From the NCBI GenBank assembly GCA_900708905.1, contig CAADRB010000030.1, positions 124,001-188,000 of the forward strand: a stretch of 64,000 nt of DNA, read 5' to 3'. This stretch comes from Hymenolepis diminuta. Its lineage: Eukaryota > Platyhelminthes > Cestoda > Cyclophyllidea > Hymenolepididae. Position numbers and translations under genes: made by a program. Positions within the stretch are counted from its first letter, which is position 1. Each line of letters starts with the position of its first letter. This document shows, in pieces, positions 51,221 through 64,000 of the stretch. The notes under the pieces were generated by a model. The model worked only from the letters and a program-made list of their open reading frames with translations. It was not told the DNA's origin and did not search any database.

Positions 51221-54200
51221 ATGTCTGGTCAAGCCACCGTACTTGAGAAAGACTACGCTGTCAGAAACGGGGAATTTGAAAGTATTGATTTTAATTTGCG
51301 ATCACAAATCATAGCGGAAGTTGATAGAACAATCAATGATCAACATGGTAAGATATAAATCTATACAATAAAGCCTCAAAATATGTCTGCTCTTGGAAAG
51401 CTGACAGAAGATAATTTTTAATTATGATTCTAAGAAATAGCGGGTTGTTTAAAAATTCATACAGAATTGTAAAAGGTATAGTACTGAATAACTTAGCAAA
51501 ACGATAAGGTTTCTATCAATACATAGGCCAATTTTCTAAAGCTGTCGAAAATGGTATTTTAAATATTATGAAGCATGACTGTTTGAGGTTTACACGAATT
51601 TAGGTTGCAGTCAAATGCGATATTTTATAAATTCTTCCTGTAGGAAATGCATGCATTTATTTAAATTGTTTATCAAACTATTCGGCTACCTTTCTGATTT
51701 AACTTCTATAATATTTAAATTATAAAACGTTGCATAATTTACCAGTGAAACATTTGATTAATAAAATAGCTAATTTATCACACCAAATAAGAGAAAATTA
51801 TACGAGATACATAGATGATAACCGGTTGTTTTTTGAGATGGGCCCAGTTAGATGCACGTTTTACAACGTGTAATTATCTTTGACAGTATCCATGACTTTG
51901 GTTAGATCAGTACCTATTCGTGTAAATTATCTAACTGTTTGGTTGTGCAAACATTTACTGATGAGGGCTGCTATGAAGTATAACTACGGTTACTCGGTCC
52001 AGGAAGGGGAGAGAGGAGATTGAAAACTTGACGAGACCTTTACTGATATAATTTAGAATCTATTTATAGTAAGGAAACTGAATTATGATTGACCTGAGAA
52101 GAGTGAACTAATCATTACTCTCTGAAGAGTACAATCAGTCGAAAAATGAATTAGTGAATGGCGTTGACATCAACGTCATGCTGGAATCAGATCAGATTAC
52201 ACGACTAATATTTGCAGAGGTGGTATTAATAATAGGTATTACCAAATACTCGAGGTTTAGAAAAAAGGTCAGAAGTATATTATTATAGATCCTGTTCCGT
52301 TATCGAGTGAATAAAGATTATTACAAAAAAAAAATAATCACAGTTTTATGTTCTCGATTCATTTGTCTTTGAAATTTATTTTCTATCAAATATTTCTCAC
52401 ATATTTCCATATTTTATCGTCCACAATAAGGAAAAAATTTTTATCCTCACGGAAAAGCATCCGAAAGCAGGAAATAATGGACGTGTCTAATATGGATTAG
52501 AGGAAGGTGATCAATTAGAATTAGAAATTAAGAACCGTAATTATAATAAAAAGAGCCTTACAATTTTTTAATCCTTAAAGTCAGACTGTATTATGACACA
52601 TAGTACAATGTTTAATGCAATAATGCAACAATGCACAATATTCAGGATTTGCCCCTTTTCCTGAGTGAATTCATGGTCGCGGTTAGTAAAATTTGATGGT
52701 TGGTAAAAAATTTCGAATCTCATTACTATGCCGTGGCAGCACAAAATACTTGAACAAGTTCTAATCATGGGAAGGCATGTAAATGAAGTGAACAGGAAAC
52801 GAGATAAGGTTCCTAGCTAATTTGCTATGTGCTAAAGTTCTCCAAAGTAGACATAGTTAAGAGGAAGGAAATGTAAGTTTTGAATATGATTTATTTTGTG
52901 AGAGAATTTTAACCAAATTTCCTACTCAGTCTCTTTATGCATTGCGCACCTACTGACTCATACCTCTGCTCTAGTTGAAAATGAACAAAGATTCCAAAAT
53001 CTGTCAGTCGCTTCATTTCGCCTGTTCTTCGCAATCTGAATTTTCTTCTCAATTCCTCTTCCTTCTCCTTCCTACTTTCCCCCTCATTCATTTTCCAATT
53101 TTCCAACACACATTTATCCAAACCAACCCTTGGCTTTCCTACTCGTTAAAGACTGTTTTTTTCTGTTAGCGTTCGGAAGATTTTTTGTTCTAAGAAGTGA
53201 TATTCAGCCTAATTTGGTATAGGTTCAAAAATTACTTTACCAGTGGATTATAATTACTTTTAGCCTCCAGCTGTTGATTGGTCCCAGGGTTGTGTGTGCG
53301 AGTTGAGTGAACAAAGGGATAAGTGGCACTTTCGCACCGTTGTGCGTGAGTACATTCCAGAGATGCGTCTTCTTGGTTGTTCTTGCGAGAAAGGACGCCG
53401 CAGGGACCGAGAATTTTAATTTCATAGTTGATTATGCAATCTTTAGTATCTTACCACGGCCAAAGATGATATTTGAAGTTAGCAACGGTTATTTTAATAA
53501 GATGGAAATCAATATAGTTCACTCAAAATGAAATCTAATACAGTCCTTTAAAAATCAACAATATTAACAAAATAATAAGAGAACATTCATACTGGTAACT
53601 ACCACACTAAGCTTGAGGTAGCACAGCCAAGTATCAAACTAAATATAACTTTAAGCAGATTATTTCCTAACAGAGTTTTATGCAAAATTTTTTACTCAGT
53701 TTTATTATAATTAGGACTAAATTGAAGAGAATATTTTTTAAACCTGCACTGGTTCATTTCTAATTTTAGTCAGCATAAGTCTTCTCTACATACGTAGTTT
53801 AAATTATAAAACGGACGGTTTAACGAAAAAAAAGAGAGTAAATATTGTAGAGCCAAATATATTTAAAAAGAAGAGCAATTAATGAAAGAAAGTCACGCAA
53901 GAATAGTTAATTTATAGTATTTTAGAAATAGCAATTGCATTCATAGCCTTCTTATTTCTTTGATTAATGTAGAATAAAAGTAATATTCCTGAAGACGATT
54001 TTGTAACTCACGATTTTTAATTTTCCACAATCATCCAGTGCAGATATTGTCTAGCAGTATATGATAAGGATGTGCTTAAATACACAATTTTGACACCATT
54101 GGAAATTAAGGACCATTCTCTCAGTCAGGAAATCTTAAAAGGACCTTTCGCCTTCTTTAGTTTCTAAAAATTTTCTCATTTCATTTTTAGAATAAACATC

Positions 54201-55383
54201 ATTCCCAATCCCAAAAGAATTGCAAACCATTATTCTATATGTATAATTATCAAGTGCTCAAAGATAATAACGACCGTTGAGAGTGAAATATGGCAGACAG
54301 TAGATATTTACGAAATGGAATTAATTTACGTGAATGCGGATAGAAATACTATGTTGCACATTAGAAATAATTATTCTAAGAAATGTATCTCAAACTGATC
54401 CTTTTGAACTACTTCGAAATATCTTGCAACAGGTTTAAGGTCTTATAATAACTAAATAATACATAGATTCTCTTTTGAGTTCCTTTCAAAGAAGGGGCTA
54501 ACCGTATTATTTCAGACGAAGACAGTGAGCGATGAAAAACACTATAAGCATAGCAAACATCCTAGGTTCAATAATTGAATTGACTTAGGAGTCAATGATT
54601 AGCTAATTAGCTAAAAATGTGATCCTTGACATGTTCATTAGCAGGCTCCATATTATTTACAATTCAAACACAAAAGTGATGAAGTATTTTGTTGCTCTTC
54701 TTTTTGTTGCTTAATGATTAGCAATATACACAGTTTTGAGACGATCTGAAAATTTGAATATGATCTTACCGTCCATGGTGCAAGATAAATCAATTTCATG
54801 ATAATTTATTAGGATTCGTTAGCGCTTTACTCTTCTCCCTCCGACAGTTAAATTTGTAATATAAATATACCAGAAAATGTACTTTAATTTAATATTTTTA
54901 TGCATCTTTAATATCTGGACGATGTTTATCGTAACAAATCAGCCATCAAATACTATCTTTCATTTCGCAGAAGCAATCAATCCATCCTTCTGCGATTGGT
55001 CACATATAGAGACGAAGATACTTCCAAAACTCGAAACGTCCCTGAGCTCGAGTTCCAAAATTGGAGTTATAAGGCCGAGCCACCAAAGCGGAAGAAGAGT
55101 TCCCAGCTCTGGATGCAGTACTAGCAAAGCTTCGAAGGCAGCAACTTCAACTAATAAGACATCTTCACGGTCATCACAAAATCAGGAACCATCGGTTCAA
55201 ATGAAACAAAATGAAAATTTCGAGGTGAATACGGAACTATTTTCGTCCCCAATCAACTGCAGAAATTTTATTAAAGAGTATCGAGAGAGAAAACTGATCA
55301 AGCTACGCGAAAAAGTGGGTGAAATTCCATATGTCAATTGGGGATTGGATTTAAAATTGGCGAAATCGGATACCTTTGTATGA
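51221..55383 (+). CDS. Two-exon gene for an unrecognised 179-residue protein
   Basis: Exon 1 (51221-51347) starts at ATG, and exon 2 (54971-55383) ends at TGA. The donor GGTAAGA and the acceptor TTTCATTTCGCAG are strong and in phase (1+2), giving Glu at the junction. Residues 1-65 look folded and helical (RSQIIAEVDRTINDQH, WSHIETKILPKLE). The middle (about 66-120) is Ser/Thr/Lys-rich and probably disordered. The C-terminal 45 residues hold a charged helix (FIKEYRERKLIKLREKV) followed by YVNWGLDL. There is no signal peptide or membrane helix. The N-terminal part weakly recalls the dynein-attachment domain of CCDC103, but too weakly to assign. An extra exon in the 3.6-kb intron is possible. Confidence 0.55.
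51348..54970 (+). other. 3.6-kb intron of the unrecognised gene
   Basis: No clear internal exon. At 53018-53110 the plus strand is nearly all pyrimidine, giving opposed open frames on both strands that are compositional artefacts. Confidence 0.45.
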
Positions 55384-55431
55384 ATTATAAATGATTCTAT
55401 CGATATGTCCCTCTTCTTATAACATATCTAA

Positions 55432-55437
55432 AATAAA
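55432..55437 (+). terminator. Candidate poly(A) signal of the unrecognised gene
   Basis: AATAAA lies 49 bp after the TGA at 55381-55383. The spacing suits a short 3' UTR and supports a real gene end. Confidence 0.5.
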
Positions 55438-55439
55438 CT

Positions 55440-58400
55440 TGGTTTGTTCGTCGCATTTCTAATAATTCATTAGGTGTATGGACAATTTTACCCAATCGTT
55501 CTTCATATATTATGAACAAGTGAATAATCATGAAATGATCTAAGATATTAACCTTTAGTCATCAATTCATAAAAAACAGCCTGATTTTATTTCTATATGG
55601 ACGTTGAAAATATGCATTTATTTTTAAATAACCGAGAAAATATATATGGCGACTTATGAAAAGGTTTTAAAATTAAAAAATAATACCCTGAAACACCATT
55701 GTTTTAGGAATTTTATTTTCATTTTTAAGTCATTTCAGATATTTAGTTTGCCTTACATCTCCATAGACTCGTACCTGTGTTATCAACTTTGAGCATGCAT
55801 GTATGATTAATAGATCCACCTCCTGTACACATTATGTTGCTATTTCATTTAAACACAGTTTAATATTTATTTATATGCTCCAGCTTAAACGTGATTAAGT
55901 ACATTGCACTACTCGATTAGGGAAATTAACGGAGTTAGAGGGTTGTTACGAAGATACACAGAGTAAATTTCACCACATTTTAGCAAAAGCCGACGAAGAG
56001 ATCAAACAGATCGTTTAAAACGCAAATCAAAGGCGCGTATTTCACAGACCGTCCCTCTTCCGTTATTGCTTCAGATAATAAAATTGCATACATTAGGCTT
56101 AAATGAGCATATACATTTTTATGCCAGGAGATACTATAATACGGTAAAAAATCATGGCTAATGAAATTCCTAATGTGCTACAATTTATAGTAATGCATCG
56201 GAATAATTGAAATAAAATAAGCTTAAATATGAAGCTAGTTTCGAATGAATCTATAGATAATGGGCAATAATTTAGGCGCAAAGGAACAACTTCTTATGAA
56301 AATAACATTCTGGAAGATATAAAAGTCGGTTCTTCAAAGGGATTATTTTGATATTCTCACACGTTAATGCTATTTGATGTTCATCAAACCGAATGTTATG
56401 GAAAACTTTTTCTGTCCTGCTGCTGAACGAATAACAGTGATGAATTACAGCTTATTAAGATGGTGTAATGATACATATTTATATCGATAGTAGACAACTC
56501 ACTGACTGCAGAATTCAAATAAAGTGGGACTCTTGATATCCCGACTTTATTGTATACACTTCCTTCGTCCATTTACGCACGATTTTGCCTTTTCACGTGT
56601 TCAAGAGCTGAGGCATGATTCGAAATTTTGGGCTTTCCCATTAATATGGAATAACAACAGCAATAACATTAATGAATAAACATTTCGAAATCACAGATGT
56701 TTTAAGAATTGTTTACTTCTTTCCAGTGAGTTGAAAAGTACTTGAAATTTTATAATTTTAACAACTTAAAATAATAATTAAAAATCTTTCATAACCGAAT
56801 TCACATAGTAAAGTGATAGGGAGACAAAAAATGCTTTACCGTTGACGGGAAGAACAATTCCACGTTATCGAAATAACGCTTCCACATCATCATCATTGGA
56901 AGTTATGGCATGGGGAGGCCAGCTGCCATTAATTGATTGGTATGTTGTCTGATTAATCATTTGCTGCCACACTGGTTATGGAAGTCCAATACTTGGTAAC
57001 GATTGGTTCAATAATCTCCGGCCAATTATAACTCAATTTAATAGTATAAACAAATTCTAAATTGTGAAATAGACATGCGGATTGGTTTTGGAGTGAAAGC
57101 TCTTTTCCCTTCTCTCTCTGGTATTTGGGCAGTTTTATTTGAAATGGTTTCACAATTAAAAACAGTAGGCGATTATGCCTTGTAAAATTAAGCATTTACA
57201 AAGCAAAACAAAGGTTACCTGACTTCAAAGTTTTATTAGTAAATTCTGAAAATCATGGAAATTTTTCCAGGTAACGAATTTATCCCGTTAGTCTAGTTTT
57301 ATTCCTGCAACAATGTTCCGAAGAGTAGCCAAATTGAAATCTCAGGACAAATATCTATTTTTACATTAAGTTTTCACTTAAAATCATAATCTGTAAGAAT
57401 GTAGTCAATGTAATTTACTCATTTACTCGGGAGAAGAGTTTAACGTGCAATTGAATAACTTAACCTTTAACTCTAGTTAGCTTTTTGCAAGCTAACAACT
57501 CAACAACTTTACTGGCGGAAGTGACGCCACTATTCAGTGAAATTTGAACTAATTAGTGTAATACGGTATCGTAAAATACAAATGAATGCAACCCATCAAT
57601 TATGTAAATCTACGTCTGCCGCAACTATCAGCTTATCACTTTCAAAGCTAAGTTCTAACTGAACAAGATATCTTCATAATCTTATTTCAAGGTTTCTAAA
57701 ATGACGTGATTTTAGGACCGATCTCCTTCAATTTCTCGTAAAACTAATATTAAAAGCTATATCATCTCATAGTTGATACTGCATAATAAATAAGTGTAAT
57801 AAAAATAATAGCTTAATAGGCAAAATTTGGGATAGGAATGAGAAGGAAGGAACAGTTGGGATTATCAATTAAAACTAAAGTTAGCATTTGGAAATTCTGC
57901 ACCAGTAAATCGATTTTCATCTTTTAATATCAAAGAATAAGCGACTTTAGCGTTATTGATTATTAAGGAAACATATAAACGGTTACTTTAACGTCAGCTG
58001 TGATATAATTTAATTAGAAATGTTACTGCATTTAGTTACTTTACCATTTAGTATCTACCTATTACATTATTTGGTCTTTGATTAAAATAATTACATATTA
58101 AGTGATGGAATTAAGAAACAGGTTGAGATTTCATTATGAACCAGAGTTATATCTGAATATCAAATTTAAAAATTAAATTTGCTGCAAATTCCGATATTAC
58201 AATACAAATAATTGTTATGTTAATCTGATGAAAAATCAAGCTACCCCCATTTTATTATTATCTTCCTAGAGTTTCAACTTGAGAAGATTAACTATTTTTG
58301 AAAAGTTTAACTTGTACTTGTGTCAGCTAAAGTGACCATTCTCAGAATTTATCAATTTGGCGTTATGAGCCATTCAGGTTTTGGCAGTGTAATTTTAATA

Positions 58401-58920
58401 CTTGCCCAATAAACGATAAAAAATTGATAAAAGAGCCACGTCTACAGCATAGAAGTCACCAATTAAGGATAGAGTAAACCTACGAAGCTACGATGCTATC
58501 AATTCTCTAGCATTCACATATTTACTTACAAATAAGATGACAAAGAATAAGAAAAAGAAACTTACAGTCAAAGGAGAAGAAGGAGGCGTCTAGCTAGTAG
58601 ACTGAAAAACGTGTTGATATAAATTTCAATGGCAGGACCTTGAAGCGGTTCCATAACCTCAAGTTAATTGAATTTTTCCGGAAAAAATTGTCCCCCTTGT
58701 AGTAATAAAGTTATCAAGATTTCAAGCACTCGACATGTCCTGACTTCCACATTGCGATTAGAACATAATTTTCGGCAAGTCTCAACCTATACTCACTTAT
58801 TGTTCGTTCCCAGACTTTTATCCTATGTGTACAACTTTGTACATACGCACCTGGAAGGTAGCCGCTAGCCATCATTCTAAAGTAGAATACCCCACTTTTC
58901 ACCTCAAATCTTGCTCTTCT
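55440..58920. other. Gene-free AT-rich stretch
   Basis: Only short chance frames on both strands. I see no domain, splice pair, RNA gene or clear repeat here. Confidence 0.45.
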
Positions 58921-58929
58921 GATGTGAGA

Positions 58930-59110
58930 TAGGTTCTTGTATCCTGTTAGTCTAATTCACTCAGATTATAGAAGTATCTTTTCTTGGGATTAGAGCTACT
59001 TCAAGTTGCATAATCTTGAGAAAATTGGGATACCTTGCTTAATCTTATGCTATTTTTAAGTTCTGGCCTTTTGCAGCCTATTTGATGGGGCTAATAAGGT
59101 TATGGCACTT
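58930..59110 (+). repeat. Unclassified dispersed repeat, copy B, with LTR-like tail
   Basis: Has TATCCTGTTAGTCTAA and CTTGGGATTAGAGCTACT, matching copy A near 8.36 kb. Further right, 59060-59106 contains AAGTTCTGG, TTTGCAGCC and GGGGCTAATAAGGTTATGG, which resemble the 3' part of the LTRs near 31.1 and 48.8 kb. Copies A and B may therefore be old LTR fragments of the same or a related element. Confidence 0.4.
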
Positions 59111-60604
59111 TCAGTACCCGATTTCTAACCCGATTAAGTCATATTAAAGTCGAAAGTCACATGTCAGAATGCCATTCTTAAATCTGATATCCGATTCAAT
59201 GTGAATATCTACAATAGATCTTTTGAAAGAGCAGCAGTATTCATTCTTCTTTTCCACGAAGAGACGAAGTATGAATTCTGAATACCATAGACGAAATTCC
59301 TCAATCTTCTCTTTAATGTCTTTCCTTACAGATATAGCTGTGTGTCCACTTATTCATATGGAATATTACATATCATATTGCATTAGTGACTTAATAGGCA
59401 CATTACTATTTAACTGGCCTAGTATTTATTCCCGTAAAAATAATGGCAGATTATGGCTTTGTTGAACGCCGGCAATCAAACCTAGATTATTGTTACAGAT
59501 AAATTTAGTTGAATAACGGGAAAAAACTAAGAATAAAAAGGAAAAATTGAATAGTAAATATCGTGCCTTATTTTAGATTATGAAAAGCATATCATTTCAA
59601 GTAAATTCTTTTGAAAGAAGCTACTTATTTAAATGTATGCAATTGAACCACATCTGACATGTTAAGGTCATGCAAGCTGTGTAATATCATGTAGGATCAT
59701 TCGAATTTCTCATTCACACAAAGAAAACGAATTTAAACGGCATTGGCGATTATCATAATTAAATAACCATCCAATAAGCACTGAACATCGCAGAGAAGCA
59801 TTTGGTGGAATCCAGAAGTTAAATTCTGAAATCTCGATTTGGAGCGTGAATTACCCATTAAGTAAATATTGTACACTTCGAATCCAAAAATCAAACAAAG
59901 TAAAACTCGCTGATAACTTGATTTCACCTCATTATCTTTTCGGGCTCATACCTTTAGTAAACCGAAAAAGTTCACTTTAGGCATGATTTTAGAATGATTT
60001 CTTAAATTTGACGTTAAATGAAAATGTTAACAAATGTTGGCCAGGCTAATCTTGGTATTCCGTTTTTTCCAACCAGGATTTAGGGTTTCTCATAAATTGA
60101 ATAATTTCTCAAATAATATTATATCATTAAAATTGCCATATTTATACCATGATAAATAAGCCGAAAATTTTCTTCTTATCAATCTTAATTTCAGATTTTC
60201 AATTTTGTATATGTTTTCTCTTCTCAATCAAAGTGTCTAGTTTATTAATTAAATTATAAGAGACCATATGTGTATAAACTAATAACAGGGAAATTAATAT
60301 TTGTAATATTCTCTAAATGTTTTTATTCTCCCAATTTTAATTTAAATCTTAGAATCTGTTTGATTTACAAATTTCTGAGAACTCTTTCGTTCAAATACAC
60401 TTACTATATATTTATAAATATGGAAAATAAGCTTAATTTTTGTCATAGTATCGAGATTTGATGTAATTGCAAAATATTATTTAATTCTTATTTCTCATGA
60501 AAGTCAGAAAATGTGTTCAATAAAAGCTTTTCTATCTGATAATTATACAAAATATGAAAAGAGAGAGTACAAATAATGATAGTTTCCAGACGCTCGTCTT
60601 GGGT

Positions 60605-60760
60605 TAGAAGGTGACATAATAGAGTCCCCTCGGTGAGAAACTCGAATTCTACCAGCCCCTTCATTAACCAAACTTAACCAGTGTGGTCGGCCATTCCGAT
60701 CAATTGGCATGAACCGCTGATTTACCGACGAGCACTTTAACCAATGCTACATTAGCACGC
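60605..60760 (-). repeat. tRNA-derived SINE-like copy 5
   Basis: On the minus strand: a GCATTGGTTAAAGTGCTCG head, then CAGCGGTTCATGCC (B-box-like), then GGCTGGTAGAATTCGAGTTT and CTCACCGAGG. The block order matches the other copies. Confidence 0.6.
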
Positions 60761-60815
60761 AGAATGAAATATAATATTTATTTTATCGGATACCGATTTC
60801 GAAATAATGCCTTTA

Positions 60816-60863
60816 AAACTGTTATTGGCTCAGAACACAGTGGTTCTGTGTTAAACTGTTATT
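60816..60863. repeat. Short hairpin flanked by 11-bp direct repeats
   Basis: AACACAG and CTGTGTT form a perfect 7-bp stem with loop TGGTT. The repeat AAACTGTTATT occurs at 60816-60826 and again at 60853-60863, on either side of the stem. Confidence 0.5.
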
Positions 60864-60869
60864 AACTCA

Positions 60870-63800
60870 TACAATGACAAGAAAGACAAAGAGATATAAA
60901 TTGTAATGTTGGTGCAATATATCTTTTATTGACATTTACATTGAAATATGTTCGGCATTTTACGAGGCCTTTAAGAAGAATTACCAATTTCTTTCATCTC
61001 CCTGTTGACTATTCCTAATTTGGGTGGTCGCACAGATCTGGAAGACCCAGATCACTAAATTTGACAGTATTCCGTTAGTGATAAGGAACCAATGGACTAA
61101 ACCTTAATGTATCCATGACAAATCAGATTTTTTCCCTAGCTTTATACGGGGAGGGGCGGCAGGAAATGTGTCCAAGTAGTTAAGAAATGGTGGAGTGAGT
61201 AAGGAAGTTAGAATATCAAATGTCTTATTTAATTTGAATTCTGGAAGTAGTTAGTTATAAATACTATCATGTGAAGCATTTTTACTGTTCAATATCCTTT
61301 TGTTTGATTTTCAAGGTTTAAAATAAGTTTTATTGATAAGATTATATCCCAAATATGCAAACTGTGTTGACTGGTTGATTTTACGATCTAAAAGTCGTTG
61401 TCAATGAGAAAACTTATTACAGTTCAATCTGAACCGCTACCAGTATAGCGTAATTTATATTAGCTCACTTTTTTCAGAATTAAGCGCAATTTCAAAAATG
61501 ATGGGAAGAGGAAATTAAATATTAACTTCGTCAAGAGAGTATTTAATAGGTATTCACAATTATATTCTCTCCTTGATAATCACTTTCATTCATTTCTTTC
61601 TTATTGCACCTAAGAGCAGATAGCTGAGACAATCAATAACCTTCTGAATAGCAACAGACAAATGAAAAAGTTGACATGCACCCATTCCTAATCAATCTTT
61701 GTCATGGGGACTGGTAACATTCTGAGTGAAATCATATAATGGTTTATTGAAATGTGATTATATAGGTCTGTGTAATCAAGCGAACAGTGAGGCTTTAAAA
61801 ATTATTACTGGATTGGTAGCCGATGTATCTTACAATTGTTACATTTCTCTATGCCTCTGTCTTTATTAGTAGTGCATAGGAAAATAAATTTAAATAAAGT
61901 TTTAATCTCAATGGAAATATAGTGAGCACTGGTAAGTTTAAATATCCTCGCTAATCAACTTTACCTGCTCATGACTTTACAACATGCACATGAATCAAAG
62001 CGGCATGTTTAACAATCCTACTAAATCGTCTAGTTATCAGGCTCAGAATATCGAGAACGGGAACTCACCCAAAAATCCAGGGATTAAATCATGAAAATTG
62101 AAACGGCAAATATTTGAAACACGTTATATTCCTTATGAACATGTGTACAAGGCAAAGCTACCAGATTTAAGATTATTTAACATTCTTGACATTCTGGTTT
62201 CATTATATTATTCCTACTCGACCTACGGTTATATTCTTTACTGGATATTTTTCTACTTTGCATAAGATTTGTAAAGCTTTTTTTTGCATTTCCATGGAAA
62301 ATAAAAGTGTTTGTCATTAATCTTCCATGCTTGGGACTGGCATTTTCAATGAAGCCTGTAAACTCGACATTTATTGAGGAGATCCAAAGAAGTGGTTAAT
62401 ATAGTGATATTCTGAATTTATCACCAATATTTGTTCAATAAGAAATTTTATGCTGGCAAATATATCTCTATTTCCTGTAAAAGAGCAAATGTAAATCAAG
62501 TCATTTGTTCAGTTTCTAATTTTATATAAAATTTCACATTTCTACTTCGACAAATGCAAACAATCAATATTTAAAAGCAGTATTTAGTTAGTTATCATAA
62601 ATTAATTGTAAAATCACATTAGATGGCATATTTAATCTGATGTTTGAATGTTAAAATTATGTTTTAATACAAACACTTGAGCATCTTATCAGTTATTGAT
62701 AGTTTGTACGTAGAAGCATTATTATATCCTTTTAGATGGTTGCATTTTATTCCAATATAAAATATTTTGCTATAAACTAAAAACACAAACTGGCTGAATC
62801 ATTATTTTCCATAGGGAAGGCATGCATTAACAGGAGCGGGCAATAATGCGTAAACTCAGTGAAGTCATGCATTAACTATTAAAATTATATTTTATTTGTA
62901 TGAAAAACTCATTTTCTGACACAGATTTCTATCCGTCTGAAATGGGCGTTAATTTGAAATTATAAATCTTTGATGCAAATTTTAATTTTTTGTCCTTGTT
63001 TTGTGATGTATTTATAGAACTTTTTGTACTATCTGTGACTATGAAAAAAGCTACTGGATAACATGCTACTGCTTTTGAAAACCGCAATGTAAGTAAGGGA
63101 ATTAGCGATTTTCAGTTAACTGCACCTAAAGCGATAAAGAGGAGGTGTGTACTTTTATAATTCTCTAAATGGATTTGCGTTCAAAGAAATGTGTTTTCGT
63201 TACTTAACGCATGAAAATTGCACTTTTAAAGGGTGATTGCAAAGTGGTGATTTACGAAGATTTAGAGATATTTTTAAGACTGGACAACGTTAATGACACG
63301 TCGTTTTAGGGAAATGAATAGTAGCTTGGTAGCTGATTTTTTCAACCCTAGCTGTTATAAAGGCTGTTAATTTTCTATCAGTCAATGACAGGATAGAAAG
63401 AAGGACGGCAAAGCATAGGAGAGCAAAGTTTATTGTAAGAGGACCTTATGTCAAGATGGAGATGTGTTGATATGCCGTGTGTGTTTACAAGTGGAACATT
63501 TATATTATGTTGAGAAGAGGTAAAATAGATCGAATGGCTTAGGATGGAGCTGATGGGGGAGACTAAGAACTAGCAAGATCCACTCAAGAGTCACCAAAAT
63601 ATTTTAATCACGCTAACTGATATAACCCACTTGAGGACATCCGATACTTCTACAGAGAAGTTTGAGGTCACAGCAGGGGTTAAGCTTTCCGAACTCCGCA
63701 GATGTACATATTAACAGTCTTGATGTGGGAATAGTTTTATCTCAGAGAAAATTGGTGATAACTAAGAGAAACATGTTTAATTTGAGAATAATTTAATAGA

Positions 63801-64000
63801 TTTTGCCACAAACCCAGGTGAGAAAACAGAGCATAAATGATGATGAATCATTACAGAAGTATTGATGCCAGGAGCTGTCATGCCAGACTCAAGATTACAG
63901 GTTCATGGAGTCCTAAACCAATTTGGAATTAGATGACGTATACTTATACATGGAGCTATTTGGAATAAAGTCGGATTTATTAAAAAAACAGTGCCATGAA
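60870..64000. other. Gene-free AT-rich stretch to the window end
   Basis: No open frame of note, splice-compatible exon, RNA gene or recognised repeat was found on either strand. Confidence 0.45.

Noticed and set aside
52909..53169. Opposed open frames on both strands
   Set aside because: Explained by the polypyrimidine/polypurine tract.
1..64000. CRISPR arrays, bacterial operons, rRNA
   Set aside because: No regularly spaced repeats, ribosome-binding-site-led gene runs or rRNA-like sequence were seen.

Overview
The window is AT-rich eukaryotic DNA with long introns, GT-AG splice sites, and many decayed transposable elements. It is not bacterial: the genes are split into short in-phase exons, and three of them are animal families (inositol polyphosphate 5-phosphatase, TMX1-type ER thioredoxin, EH-domain GTPase). 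The low GC, introns of 0.2 to 8 kb and a splice-acceptor-like AG directly before one start codon would fit a flatworm, perhaps a cestode. That placement is an inference; nothing here proves the species.

Layout. About 2.86-15.83 kb (minus strand) holds seven recognisable exons of an INPP5K/INPP5J-like phosphoinositide 5-phosphatase. Its 8-kb intron carries SINE-like repeats and its 3.7-kb intron carries a broken mariner transposon. About 18.54-21.90 kb (plus strand) holds a complete seven-exon TMX1-like gene, head-to-head with the phosphatase across about 2.7 kb that contains a long hairpin. About 22-39 kb has no convincing gene; it holds repeat copies, a probable solo LTR and one stretch of decayed coding-like sequence. 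About 39.2-46.84 kb (minus strand) is a complete five-exon EHD ATPase/GTPase gene of 563 codons. About 48.6-50.3 kb is a shrunken Ty3/gypsy-type LTR retrotransposon with a degenerate integrase between two diverged LTRs. About 51.22-55.38 kb (plus strand) is a probable two-exon gene for an unrecognised 179-residue protein. From 55.4 kb to the end I see only one SINE copy, one possible LTR fragment and small hairpins.

The genes do not form an operon. Loosely, the phosphatase and the EHD protein both act on phosphoinositide-rich endocytic membranes and TMX1 acts in the ER. I infer no functional linkage from their proximity. No tRNA, rRNA or CRISPR was seen. The most interesting non-genic signals are a multi-copy tRNA-derived SINE family (five copies on both strands), a second two-copy repeat that abuts a solo LTR, and the hairpin between the two divergent genes.
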